Part shown: positions 16,453 to 24,173 of the stretch, in pieces | How positions within the stretch are numbered: position 1 is the stretch's first letter | How the letters are laid out: each line of letters begins with the position of its first letter | Notes under the pieces: model-generated | What the model saw: the letters and a program-made list of their open reading frames with translations, nothing else | What the model was told of the DNA's origin: nothing | Database searches by the model: none | Assembly (NCBI GenBank): GCA_031290205.1 | Contig: JAITNZ010000177.1 | Location: forward strand, 1-39,094 | Source of the DNA: Spirochaetaceae bacterium | GTDB lineage: Bacteria; Spirochaetota; Spirochaetia; Treponematales; Breznakiellaceae | Length of the DNA: 39,094 nt | Direction: 5' to 3' | Program-made: the position numbers and the translations under genes

Positions 16453-17461
16453 AAAACAACGATTCCGGTACACCGGGCACCTTGATGTAAACATCCCGTA
16501 TCAAAGCGTTGACATCGACATCAGGCTTGATAAGTCCAAGCCTTTGCAAGTCTTTCGCGTTGCGTTCAAGGGCGGGAAGCACCTGACTTACCGATGAACG
16601 GTAGTTGTAGGTTTTAAGAATTCTGGCGTTCACTAGCGGGTCGCCGGCGACATACTTGTTGTTGGTAAGAATTTGCACGGTCTCGTCGGGATGTTCCTGC
16701 ACAAACTTCGCGCCTTTCTGAAGAGCGCGCAGATATTTTGCCGTTGCTTCGGGATGTTCCTTAATTGTTTCGGAGCGCACGGGAACCACGCAGCAGAATT
16801 CATCTTTATACTGATCGTCTGTTGCGTTATCAACGATGGCGCGGAAGCCCCTGGAATCTTGAGCGATTTGAGCGCCCGGGTCGCTCAGCGCGATTGCGTC
16901 AACGCCGCCCCGTTCAAGGAACAGCGGCAATTCGGCGGCGCTCTGATAGATGAATTCAAAATCGGCGTTTTCCCCCTCAACTTTGAAACCCGCAGCCGCC
17001 AGATGGCGTTTGGTAAAGAGGAGGGCGCTTGCACTCGGGCTGCCTCCGCCGATTTTCTTTCCCTTAAGGTCGGAGGCTGTCTTTATAGATGTGTCGTCTC
17101 CGCGAACAAGTATCTTGATGCAGCCTGTGTGGAGGGCAAGCGGAATCTGCGCCGGCAGCCCGTTGGTGAGCGGCTGAATCAGTCCTATCATCAAGCCGGC
17201 CGTTCCGTCGACATTACCGTTGGTAAGGAGGTTATACACCTCACCATCACCAATTTTTGCCCAATCCCATTTGAGTCCCTCTTCTTCATAGTAGCCTTGA
17301 TCAATCGCTATGTATATTGGCGCCGCGCAGAGATTTCCGTTTATGGGAATACCAACCTTAAACACATAGTCATCTTCACTCTTTGCAGCATCTTTCTTGC
17401 TACACCCGATGATTGCTAACAGAAACGCCGCAATCATTAAAACACTAAAAATCTTTTTCAT
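16451..17461 (-). CDS. Cys-rich NMT1-like substrate-binding lipoprotein (C)
   Basis: A 336-residue paralogue with lipobox IIGC. Its mature cysteines sit in NLCAAPIYIAID, ALHTGCIKILVRGDD and EFCCVVPVRSETIK, the same positions as in A and B. The first loop has one extra residue relative to B. AGGAGAAAAAAAATG gives the start. It lies directly after the YeeE gene and before the symporter. The three copies have diverged at the ligand loop and at residues about 65-70 (WDWAKIGDG against WERTNVGDG), so they may bind related but distinct ligands. Confidence 0.9.
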   Translation of the reverse strand: MKKIFSVLMIAAFLLAIIGCSKKDAAKSEDDYVFKVGIPINGNLCAAPIYIAIDQGYYEEEGLKWDWAKIGDGEVYNLLTNGNVDGTAGLMIGLIQPLTNGLPAQIPLALHTGCIKILVRGDDTSIKTASDLKGKKIGGGSPSASALLFTKRHLAAAGFKVEGENADFEFIYQSAAELPLFLERGGVDAIALSDPGAQIAQDSRGFRAIVDNATDDQYKDEFCCVVPVRSETIKEHPEATAKYLRALQKGAKFVQEHPDETVQILTNNKYVAGDPLVNARILKTYNYRSSVSQVLPALERNAKDLQRLGLIKPDVDVNALIRDVYIKVPGVPESLF

Positions 17462-17483
17462 TTTTTTTCTCCTTAAAAAAAAA

Positions 17484-17541
17484 TATTAGTTCATTATTCT
17501 CTATTCTCTATTCTCTGTTCTCTGTTCATTCCTCATTGCTC
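17484..17541. repeat. heptamer array encoding the YeeE C-terminal tail
   Basis: TCTATTC and TCTGTTC units run from about 17490 to 17530. On the minus strand they encode the last residues NEQRTENRE and the TAG stop of the permease gene. Confidence 0.88.
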
Positions 17542-18742
17542 TCTTCTCCCAGTGATCGGCGATAATCCACAGAGCAAGTAGGAGGAGTAATTGAATGAGC
17601 AGTGCGGGACCAAAACCACCAAACAATTTTGGAAGGTAGATTGCTTTACCTGAACTGAGTAGGGGATTTGGCTTGACAACATTTTGCATAAGCCATGCGC
17701 CGGGTAAAGAGCCTGCGATGAAAAATACAAAGGTTATCATACTTTGAACATAGCCTTCGCCAATGCGGATAAATGTACCGGAGGCACAGCATCCGGCGAT
17801 GGCTGCTCCTATACCGAATAAAAATGAACCGATAGGCAGATGCAAGGCAACATTGCCGCCAGGAATTGTTTCCGGTAATTTTGCAAGGTCGATACCATAG
17901 CGCGCTATATGTATTCCGGTAAACATGATGGTAGAAACGGCAAGCGCGGCAATCAACGCTTTCGTTACTTTAGTGCTGCCTGTAAGAGCGGGGTCGCGCA
18001 TCGCGGCGGTAAAACAAAACCGTGAACGTTGAATCGCATACCCTAAACCTAAACCAACAAAAATAAAAATACCCGCTAACGGCGCTTGAGCTTTGGCAGC
18101 ATAGGCGGCTATAAAACCAAGTACAAGAAGAAGCATTGCTGCGGCGATTTGTATACGCCTGTTCCGTTTATGTTCCGCCTCGCTTAATTTTTTTCGCGGT
18201 GTTCTGCGTTCATGGGATACAGGCGGGATAAACCAGCGCACGAGCATCTTCCCCCCCACTACAGCTCCCGCGACCGCGCATACAAGATAAATCCAGCCGC
18301 TTAAACTGAACTGCGGGATAGAAGAAAACATGGCGCCTATATTACAGGCGGGCGCGATCCTCGTTCCAATGCCCATCAATAAACCGCCAACGACTGCCGC
18401 CCAAACCTGCCTCGTACTTTTAATCATCCTCAGTTTCCATTGCGAGGCGAGCAGACAGGAAATCAGAGCGCCGAAAATAAGCGCGATGTCGGTGATAGAC
18501 CCCTGGTTATTTAGAAAACTATATTTAGACAACTGTCCGTTAAATATTTTCCATGAATCCGCATTTGCGCTGAAGAGGGCAAGCGTTTTACCCCCCCAAA
18601 TAGCAAAGGGACCGACGATTCCCCATGCGCCGCCGAAGGCAGCCATAGAAACCGCGAGGAGCGCCATAATGACCGCGCCTGTCGTATAACTCCATTCGTT
18701 CTTACATAGAATTGCGTAATAGTTTGTTTTATTTTTTTCCAT
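17501..18742 (-). CDS. YeeE/YedE family permease (TsuA-like sulfur/selenium transporter)
   Basis: A 413-residue polytopic membrane protein. It has two YeeE-type halves with conserved cysteine motifs GIGTRIAPACNIG (Cys133), QRSRFCFTAA (Cys243) and AGCCASGTFIRIGEG (Cys318-319). In the thiosulfate transporter TsuA, first characterised from a spirochaete, equivalent cysteines pass the substrate. YedE members also co-occur with selenium genes. A TusA gene directly upstream (9 bp) gives the usual TusA-YeeE pair. The RBS is AAGGT. The C-terminal NEQRTENRE is repeat-derived. Thiosulfate, another persulfide-type sulfur, or selenium is the probable cargo; the sequence alone does not decide. Confidence 0.9.
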   Translation of the reverse strand: MEKNKTNYYAILCKNEWSYTTGAVIMALLAVSMAAFGGAWGIVGPFAIWGGKTLALFSANADSWKIFNGQLSKYSFLNNQGSITDIALIFGALISCLLASQWKLRMIKSTRQVWAAVVGGLLMGIGTRIAPACNIGAMFSSIPQFSLSGWIYLVCAVAGAVVGGKMLVRWFIPPVSHERRTPRKKLSEAEHKRNRRIQIAAAMLLLVLGFIAAYAAKAQAPLAGIFIFVGLGLGYAIQRSRFCFTAAMRDPALTGSTKVTKALIAALAVSTIMFTGIHIARYGIDLAKLPETIPGGNVALHLPIGSFLFGIGAAIAGCCASGTFIRIGEGYVQSMITFVFFIAGSLPGAWLMQNVVKPNPLLSSGKAIYLPKLFGGFGPALLIQLLLLLALWIIADHWEKRAMRNEQRTENRE

Positions 18743-18751
18743 ATTATTACC

Positions 18752-18976
18752 TTATGTTTTTTTAACGACAATATCCCATTCACCTTCACCGGTTTCTTTG
18801 AGTTCCGCTGGGTAACCCAAGCCGCTCATATAATCGGGGATGTTCTTAATCGCGCAGGTGTGGTCAACATTGATAGTCAACACATCACCGCTATGCATAC
18901 CGGCAAGCTCTTGCTTCGCTTTAATAAGCGGCACAGGACACGCTTCGCCGATACAATCCAAAAAATGTTCCGCCAT
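18752..18976 (-). CDS. TusA/SirA-like sulfur carrier
   Basis: A 74-residue cytoplasmic carrier of the TusA family. The motif DCIGEACPVPL holds Cys8 and the active Cys13 of the C-P-x-P signature, which carries a persulfide (or possibly perselenide). AAGGAG precedes the ATG. It is linked to the YeeE permease gene, and TsuB, the partner of TsuA, is a TusA-like protein. It is the likely cytoplasmic acceptor for the imported sulfur. Whether it acts in tRNA thiolation, sulfur trafficking or selenium transfer cannot be told. Confidence 0.92.
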   Translation of the reverse strand: MAEHFLDCIGEACPVPLIKAKQELAGMHSGDVLTINVDHTCAIKNIPDYMSGLGYPAELKETGEGEWDIVVKKT

Positions 18977-18982
18977 TTTTAA

Positions 18983-20041
18983 TTACTCCTTCTTCCCTTT
19001 TTGATACGTTACGGTATATACAAAATTTTTATTATCAAAATAATTGAGCGTCGTGCCGTCGACTTGCGCGAACGGATACATAAAATAATCCAGCGCTTCG
19101 CCTGATTGCGGAGGGTCGAAGCGCAACCCTTTATCAGCGCGGCTTACAATAATGCGATATAGATTGTCTCCGTTCCAAAAAAATTCTTTCCATTCGCCGG
19201 TTTTAGGATCATCGAGTTGCAGATTTTCTACGAGCATCGCCTTACGAACATCGGCGGGGTCGGCTTGCACCCAACCAGTGTCGGGTAAATAAAATTCACT
19301 CCAACAATGAAAATCGCCGGTTATTTCCCCGTCTTTACCGGCAATACGCAATCCATATACTTCCCGCGCGGGGATACCGGCGGCGCGCAAAACAGCCACA
19401 AACACCGAGCTAATATCGGCGCACTTTCCGCCGCCGCCGTCCTCGTTCAGCGTAACTAAAGGCTGCCCCAATCCACAGCCTACGATAGAGGCATTTCGAT
19501 AAGTGTTAGCTACCGTCCATTCATACACAGCGCGCGCCTTTTCCAGCATCGTTTTGGAATTGCCGACCGCTTCCTCCGCATTGGCAACAAGCGCCGCGTC
19601 ATCACAGGGGATATACCGGCTTGCTTGCAAATATTTTTTTATATCATCCGGTATTTGTTCCTTGCCTGTTTTAAGCGGCGCGCCCTTAGTAAAATGAGAA
19701 TCAACATTAAATGCAAAAGTCATTTTTGGCGCATCCGCGATTTTTCCAATATCAGCCCACTGTGCATATACGTATGCGGCGCCGCTTTCAGCATCCTCTT
19801 TGATTTCGTACTTGTCATAATTGCCGCTTATAACAACGTCTGAAATATCCTGCTGCCGCTCTGTTCGTGGATACGGAACATAAAGTTTTGCTTCTTTTGC
19901 TTCTTTTCCCCCAGCGTCAGTGTTAAGTTCAAATTCGAACGTAACACGATCTTCTTCACTCTTTGCCGCCTCTTTCTTGCTACACCCAATGATTGCAAAC
20001 AAAAACGCCGCAACCATTAAAATACTAAAAATCTTTTTCAT
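18983..20041 (-). CDS. transglutaminase-like lipoprotein
   Basis: A 352-residue exported lipoprotein with lipobox IIGC (lipid Cys20). Residues about 195-265 form a transglutaminase-like core with the Cys-His-Asp triad: Cys207 in GGGKCADIS, His245 in DFHCWSE, Asp261 in ADPADV. Such bacterial proteins are usually peptidases or amidases rather than crosslinkers. The start at 20041 follows AGGAG; a longer frame would overlap the next gene. The first 30 residues, including the RBS region, are nearly the same as in the SBPs, although the mature domain is unrelated. Its place in the block is 6 bp upstream of tusA. Its substrate is unknown. Confidence 0.87.
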   Translation of the reverse strand: MKKIFSILMVAAFLFAIIGCSKKEAAKSEEDRVTFEFELNTDAGGKEAKEAKLYVPYPRTERQQDISDVVISGNYDKYEIKEDAESGAAYVYAQWADIGKIADAPKMTFAFNVDSHFTKGAPLKTGKEQIPDDIKKYLQASRYIPCDDAALVANAEEAVGNSKTMLEKARAVYEWTVANTYRNASIVGCGLGQPLVTLNEDGGGGKCADISSVFVAVLRAAGIPAREVYGLRIAGKDGEITGDFHCWSEFYLPDTGWVQADPADVRKAMLVENLQLDDPKTGEWKEFFWNGDNLYRIIVSRADKGLRFDPPQSGEALDYFMYPFAQVDGTTLNYFDNKNFVYTVTYQKGKKE

Positions 20042-20072
20042 TTTTTTTCTCCTAATATATAAAAAATCTTTT

Positions 20073-21191
20073 TTACTCATCATTCACTCCCTGGGGCATC
20101 ACGCCTTTTCTGGCGCCGCGTCCATACTTTCTGGCGGCGTATATATAGGCTTCTATATTTCTGCGGGGGGTGCCTAACGGAACTTGGCAGCCTGAATCCA
20201 GCATGAAGCCTTTGGGGTTATCGCCGCATTTACGGATACATACTTTACAGGCTTCTATAACATCATCTATCGTGCCCATCTTCAGCACATCGACCGGCGC
20301 GACATTTCCTGACAGGGCAAGTTTATTGCCGACGGCAATTTTTGCTTCTTCAAGATCCTCGCAGTTATCGATACTCAACGCGCCTATACCTGTATCGGCA
20401 AGATCCGCCCAGAGCGCTTTTGTTTTACCGCATATATGGGCGCTCGGCGGGAAGCCGCTAATTGTGGTTATTCCTTCCGAAAGCCGCTTTATATACGGCA
20501 ATGAAAATTCATCAAACTGTTTTTTACCAAACATATTCATACAGGTAACCGGATCCGCAAAACCGACACGAACCGGACCAAACTCTTTACAGAAAACTTC
20601 CACCCATTTAAGCGAGGCGTCAACTGCTAAATCCAAAACAGCGCGTAACATTGCGGGATTTTTTTTTGTATCACGCATGAGGCTTTCGGCAGGGCGCAGT
20701 GCGGCGGCTGTTGTAAGAGGACCGCCGACACCGGTGCCTATCTTCATATCAGGAAATCTATCTTTCAATTTTTTAGCAAGTTCCAAAAGTTTGCTCAGCA
20801 CTTCATTCTTGTATGGATCGCTCGAGTTTAGTTTATCAAAATTTGCATAATCGTGAAGAATAAAATCGCTGATATAATCACTTCCATGATTCGGTTTCCA
20901 CAGCGTCGACCCCAAAGCCTCTCCCAGTAATTTAAGCCCCAATGGAACGCTCAGCCCTTCGATGCCAAACTCTTCTTTTTTTCGTTTAATGACTTCGGCT
21001 TTAATTTCAAAGTCTTCATTCAGTTGACTCGTCGTCCAGCCGAATATTTCGGCGAAAACAGGATCAGGTGATAAAAGTGAATAGGGCAAATGATCCACCT
21101 CCTGCCCATTTTGATAAGCCGCCGCCCGTTCGGCAGGACTCATCTCTGGTTTATACCGAGCTAATAACTCTAATAGTTTTTTATACTCCAT
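20073..21191 (-). CDS. UroD/MtaA-family corrinoid methyltransferase (3)
   Basis: A 372-residue member with a longer N-terminal part than the other two. The zinc site is His252 and Cys254 in AHICGK and Cys335 in DSGCQVPLGTP. The start has AGGAGG and overlaps the ATPase stop by 22 bp, so it belongs to the same operon as the NitT/TauT permease and ATPase. The tail GVNDE and the TAA stop lie in a heptamer-like repeat (GAGTGAATGATGAG). Its coupling to a transporter suggests that it acts on the imported compound. Confidence 0.9.
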   Translation of the reverse strand: MEYKKLLELLARYKPEMSPAERAAAYQNGQEVDHLPYSLLSPDPVFAEIFGWTTSQLNEDFEIKAEVIKRKKEEFGIEGLSVPLGLKLLGEALGSTLWKPNHGSDYISDFILHDYANFDKLNSSDPYKNEVLSKLLELAKKLKDRFPDMKIGTGVGGPLTTAAALRPAESLMRDTKKNPAMLRAVLDLAVDASLKWVEVFCKEFGPVRVGFADPVTCMNMFGKKQFDEFSLPYIKRLSEGITTISGFPPSAHICGKTKALWADLADTGIGALSIDNCEDLEEAKIAVGNKLALSGNVAPVDVLKMGTIDDVIEACKVCIRKCGDNPKGFMLDSGCQVPLGTPRRNIEAYIYAARKYGRGARKGVMPQGVNDE

Positions 21192-22015
21192 GTTGTTCCT
21201 CCTAAGGCACTGCCGGCGAAGTGCAATATGCGCAATATTTCGGTGCGCAGTTCTAGAAAATCGTTTGAGTCGCGGCGGCGGGGGTGCGCTGCTTCAACCT
21301 TGATGACTTTTTCTATTTTCGCAGGACGCGCGGACATCACGATGATGCTGGTTGCCATGTAGATAGCTTCGTCGACATCGTGCGTGACCATCACCGTCGT
21401 CATCTGCTGTTGCTGCCAAATCGCCAGAATCTCGTCCTGCATATTCATGCGCGTGAATGCGTCGAGCGCCCCCAACGGCTCATCGAGCAGCAGCACCTTT
21501 GGTTGATTCACCAGCGTGCGCGCCAGTGCCGCCCGCTGCGCCATACCGCCCGATAGATGGTGAGGATACGATTTCTCGAAACCATCAAGCCCGACCAGCT
21601 TAAAAAAACTGGGGATGGTGTGCTTTTTAAGTTTATATATACCCCGTGAACGCAGCCCATAGGCAATGTTTTCGTAAATAGTCATCCAAGGGAAAAGCGT
21701 CGGATCCTGAAAGACGAGCCCGCGCTCGTAACCGGGCTTTGTTATTGCAACACCGTCCAGACTGAGAGCGCCCGAATCCTGCTGCGTAAGACCGGCGATA
21801 AGGCGGAGGAGCGTCGACTTCCCGCAACCCGACGGACCTATCAGACTGATAAATTCCCCGCGCTCGAATGTAAGGTCGACATCATCCAAGACCACAATGT
21901 CCTGCCCCTCGTTACGGGGAAACGTCTTGCGCAATTTTTTGATTTCTATTAGTCCGCCACATCTGGGTTCAGCTTTGCCTTCGTTAAGAGAGTATCTATT
22001 TATTGATTCATTCAT
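21170..22015 (-). CDS. NitT/TauT-family ABC transporter ATPase (second)
   Basis: A 281-residue ATPase. Walker [10 protein letters not shown] (60-68), LFPWMT (107-112), signature LSGGM (154-158), Walker B VLLLDEP (174-180) and switch His212 are all present. Two earlier in-frame Met codons exist, but GAAGGTAGC directly precedes the ATG at 22015, which lies 8 bp after the permease stop. Its stop overlaps the start of the methyltransferase gene. With the upstream permease it forms a second importer core, which lacks a dedicated SBP next to it. Confidence 0.88.
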   Translation of the reverse strand: MNESINRYSLNEGKAEPRCGGLIEIKKLRKTFPRNEGQDIVVLDDVDLTFERGEFISLIGPSGCGKSTLLRLIAGLTQQDSGALSLDGVAITKPGYERGLVFQDPTLFPWMTIYENIAYGLRSRGIYKLKKHTIPSFFKLVGLDGFEKSYPHHLSGGMAQRAALARTLVNQPKVLLLDEPLGALDAFTRMNMQDEILAIWQQQQMTTVMVTHDVDEAIYMATSIIVMSARPAKIEKVIKVEAAHPRRRDSNDFLELRTEILRILHFAGSALGGTTWSIKNY

Positions 22016-22023
22016 TGCTACCT

Positions 22024-23067
22024 TCACCACCGTATCGTTCCCTTCTGCCATGCGAGCACCTTGTTGCGAATCTTGAATTGCAGCCCGATTAGACATGAAA
22101 ACGTGACCGCAATGATGATGAGCGCCGCATAGACGTTGGCGTAGGAAAGCATTTCCCGCTGCCAGTTGATATACCAACCGATGCCGAACTTGCAGCCGAT
22201 CATCTCGGCAGCCATGAGCGTGAGGAAGCAGGCTGAGGTGCCATTAAAGAGCCCGGTAAAAATATTGGGGGCGGCGGCGGGAAGCGCAACCGTCAATATC
22301 ATGCGGAGGTCGCTTGCGCCGAGTGTGCTGGACACTTCAAAATAGCTCTTGCGGACGTTCATAATCCCAGAGCTGGTCAGCACGGTCGTGGGGAACCAGA
22401 CGCCGAGCGCGATAAGGAATATGCTGGCGCTGGTGGGCTCGAAGAATACGACGAGCGCGACCGGAATCCACGCGGTTGACGGGATGGGTCCCACGACGCG
22501 GATAAAGGGCATGATCCAATAATTGAAACGCCGGCTCCAGCCGATAAGCGTTCCGGTAAACACGCCGAGGAGCGCGCCTGTGATAAAGCCGCCGGCGAGG
22601 AGGCGCAGCGAATAGACGAGGCAGCGGAGCAAAAAAAGCCAATCTTCGGCAAAAACGCTGATAATCCGTTCGGGTGCGGGGAAGTAAATGTAAGGAATTA
22701 CGTTAAATTTGAGGGTGATAAGGTCATAAAGCCCCAGTGCGAGGTAGCCTGTGGCATGAAAACCCGCCTTAAAACTCAATTTTTTTCGTAATACGGGGCT
22801 AAAAATGCTTGCAATCGCGGCGGCGCTGTACAAAATCAATAAAAGGAAGATAAAATTGCTAAAAAAGGGCAGTAATTTTGGACGGTAATTTGCATGAACG
22901 GGTAAAATCAGGTGCAACGTCAGCACGATGCCCAGACTGGCTACCGGTAGAAGCACTCGCCAGTTAAACGAAACACTTGAAAAAGCGAACGCGGAAAAGA
23001 GATTTTTTCCTGTTTTTTTTGGGTGATAACCGGGCACGCCGATTGGGGACAAGTCCATTTCAGTCAA
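22024..23067 (-). CDS. NitT/TauT-family ABC transporter permease with N-terminal membrane extension
   Basis: A 347-residue permease, about 90 residues longer than the family norm. The C-terminal 250 residues hold the family core, including VVGPIPSTAWIPVALVVFF and a coupling loop at SSTLGASDLRMILTVALPAAAP. The N-terminal 110 residues add two or three predicted membrane segments (near 38-56, 68-90 and the following helix) absent from the permease at 9118. The start is TTG at 23067 or ATG at 23058; neither has a strong RBS. It is the first gene of the long minus-strand block and has a good promoter. Confidence 0.85.
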   Translation of the reverse strand: MTEMDLSPIGVPGYHPKKTGKNLFSAFAFSSVSFNWRVLLPVASLGIVLTLHLILPVHANYRPKLLPFFSNFIFLLLILYSAAAIASIFSPVLRKKLSFKAGFHATGYLALGLYDLITLKFNVIPYIYFPAPERIISVFAEDWLFLLRCLVYSLRLLAGGFITGALLGVFTGTLIGWSRRFNYWIMPFIRVVGPIPSTAWIPVALVVFFEPTSASIFLIALGVWFPTTVLTSSGIMNVRKSYFEVSSTLGASDLRMILTVALPAAAPNIFTGLFNGTSACFLTLMAAEMIGCKFGIGWYINWQREMLSYANVYAALIIIAVTFSCLIGLQFKIRNKVLAWQKGTIRW

Positions 23068-23126
23068 TACCCATTAAACCGATAGAATTGATATATTTTA
23101 TGCAAAACTAAAGCTGCCATGGAATT

Positions 23127-23154
23127 ATTATACGCAAAGTGATTTTTTTGTCAA
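23127..23154 (-). promoter_or_regulatory. promoter at the head of the sulfur/selenium block
   Basis: On the minus strand, TTGACA (23154-23149) and TATAAT (23132-23127) both match the consensus, with a 16-bp spacer. The leader to the permease start is about 50 nt. No riboswitch fold is evident in this short leader. Confidence 0.8.
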
Positions 23155-23216
23155 GGGGGGAATTATTTTTGGAAACTTAACGGGGGGCAAACTGAGAAGC
23201 CGTCTGCGGTTTTTTA

Positions 23217-23235
23217 TTCACTATTCATTACTAAG
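23217..23235. repeat. short heptamer-type repeat after FliL-like gene
   Basis: ATTCACTATTCATTACTA keeps a 7-bp period 50-70 bp downstream of the FliL-like gene. Read on the minus strand it holds TAG, TAA and TGA. Confidence 0.5.
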
Positions 23236-23286
23236 CGGAGTCTCGTAGAGCGCACTTGGCATGGGTACATGGGTATAAGCGGGCGC

Positions 23287-23796
23287 TCACTGAATTACCA
23301 TGAAGTCTGTGAAATAGAGTTTTTCGATTTTTCCAAGCCTGAGGAAGCTGTTATAGCGCGCCAGAAGCTTGTTTTTAATGGTTGCGTCATCGTTAAGAAT
23401 GGGGCTTGAAGCTGGAAGTTCTGCGAAAAAATCAAGTGTTGCGTTACGGAAATCGCGGATATGCAGGGCAAGTTCTTCGTAAAAAGCCCGGTCCTCGCTG
23501 TTGTAGGGGAAGTAAGGCTCGATTATCACCGTAGCCAGCGTCATATTCCGCTCCGCCTTTAATGCGGCGCGGATTCTCCCGATGCCACCGAATGTTTTCT
23601 CGGAAAACAGCTGGATTGGAGACTGTGCCGCGCCTAAGTTTTCTGCTGGAAGCGGCGGCATAGCAGCGTTCTGCGACGCTTCTCTAAGAAACACCGCAGA
23701 ACTAACGGTAATAAAAAGCAATTGCACAATCAAGATGCCAAGTAAAACCCCGTCAAACTTGGACTTATTAGACTTCTTCACATTGCACTTTACCAT
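23287..23796 (-). CDS. FliL-like membrane protein
   Basis: A 169-residue protein with one N-terminal membrane helix (about 16-36) and a periplasmic domain. It ends in the FliL-type signature NKLLARYNSFLRLGKIEKLY and FTDFMVIQ. FliL associates with the flagellar stator and basal body. The start at 23796 follows AGAGG; an upstream extension lacks family similarity. It is alone, not in a flagellar operon, so it may be a FliL paralogue with another partner. The region 23797-24173 upstream has no strong promoter. Confidence 0.7.
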   Translation of the reverse strand: MVKCNVKKSNKSKFDGVLLGILIVQLLFITVSSAVFLREASQNAAMPPLPAENLGAAQSPIQLFSEKTFGGIGRIRAALKAERNMTLATVIIEPYFPYNSEDRAFYEELALHIRDFRNATLDFFAELPASSPILNDDATIKNKLLARYNSFLRLGKIEKLYFTDFMVIQ

Positions 23797-24004
23797 AAGG
23801 GCGCCTCTGGAAACTAGTGTTCTGTCCGAAACAGAGTGCGTAATAATTGTCGTAGATTCGGGATGTGGTTTGAAGCCGCAAAACACGCAGCGTAAGCAGT
23901 GCAAGCAGCGGCTATCGCCAATTTGACCGCCTTGTTCGCTTTTAAGGGCAGCGTTTCATCGGGATTGCCTGGCGCATTCGAAGCGGGGTTTCGGAAGTCT
24001 ATTG

Positions 24005-24139
24005 ATGAGTATGCCGAGGGTAATTATGGATGAAGTTGTTAACGATATGACCGCACTCTATCGACGCCGCTATAACAATCGTCGCGCCATGCTTGACGTG
24101 TTGCGCAGGTTTCCTCCACCCGAACCGCGAAAGAAATAG
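24005..24139 (+). CDS. possible small basic protein, unrecognised
   Basis: A 44-residue frame starting MSMPRVIMDEVVND and ending in a basic, proline-rich tail (RRFPPPEPRKK). It lies in the 377-bp spacer (23797-24173) between the FliL-like gene and the sugar transporter genes. CGAGGG precedes the second in-frame ATG region only weakly. The composition is protein-like, but I recognise no family. It may be a remnant of a larger gene. Confidence 0.25.
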   Translation: MSMPRVIMDEVVNDMTALYRRRYNNRRAMLDVLRRFPPPEPRKK

Positions 24140-24173
24140 CAATCACTGTAGCTTGACGGTAGCGATTACTGAA

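Noticed and set aside
14481-18976. Selenocysteine (in-frame TGA) in the C_GCAxxG protein, TusA or YeeE
   Set aside because: All the expected positions are encoded by Cys codons and the frames are open without TGA. No selenoprotein was found in the window despite selD.
3405-21191. The three UroD-family genes as true hemE (uroporphyrinogen decarboxylase)
   Set aside because: All carry the H-x-C-x(n)-C zinc motif of corrinoid methyltransferases and lack the N-terminal RxPxxxxRQAGR-type signature of HemE.
23068-23126. Cobalamin or SAM riboswitch in the leader of the block
   Set aside because: The leader is only about 50 nt, with no B12-box or SAM-I type conserved core visible.
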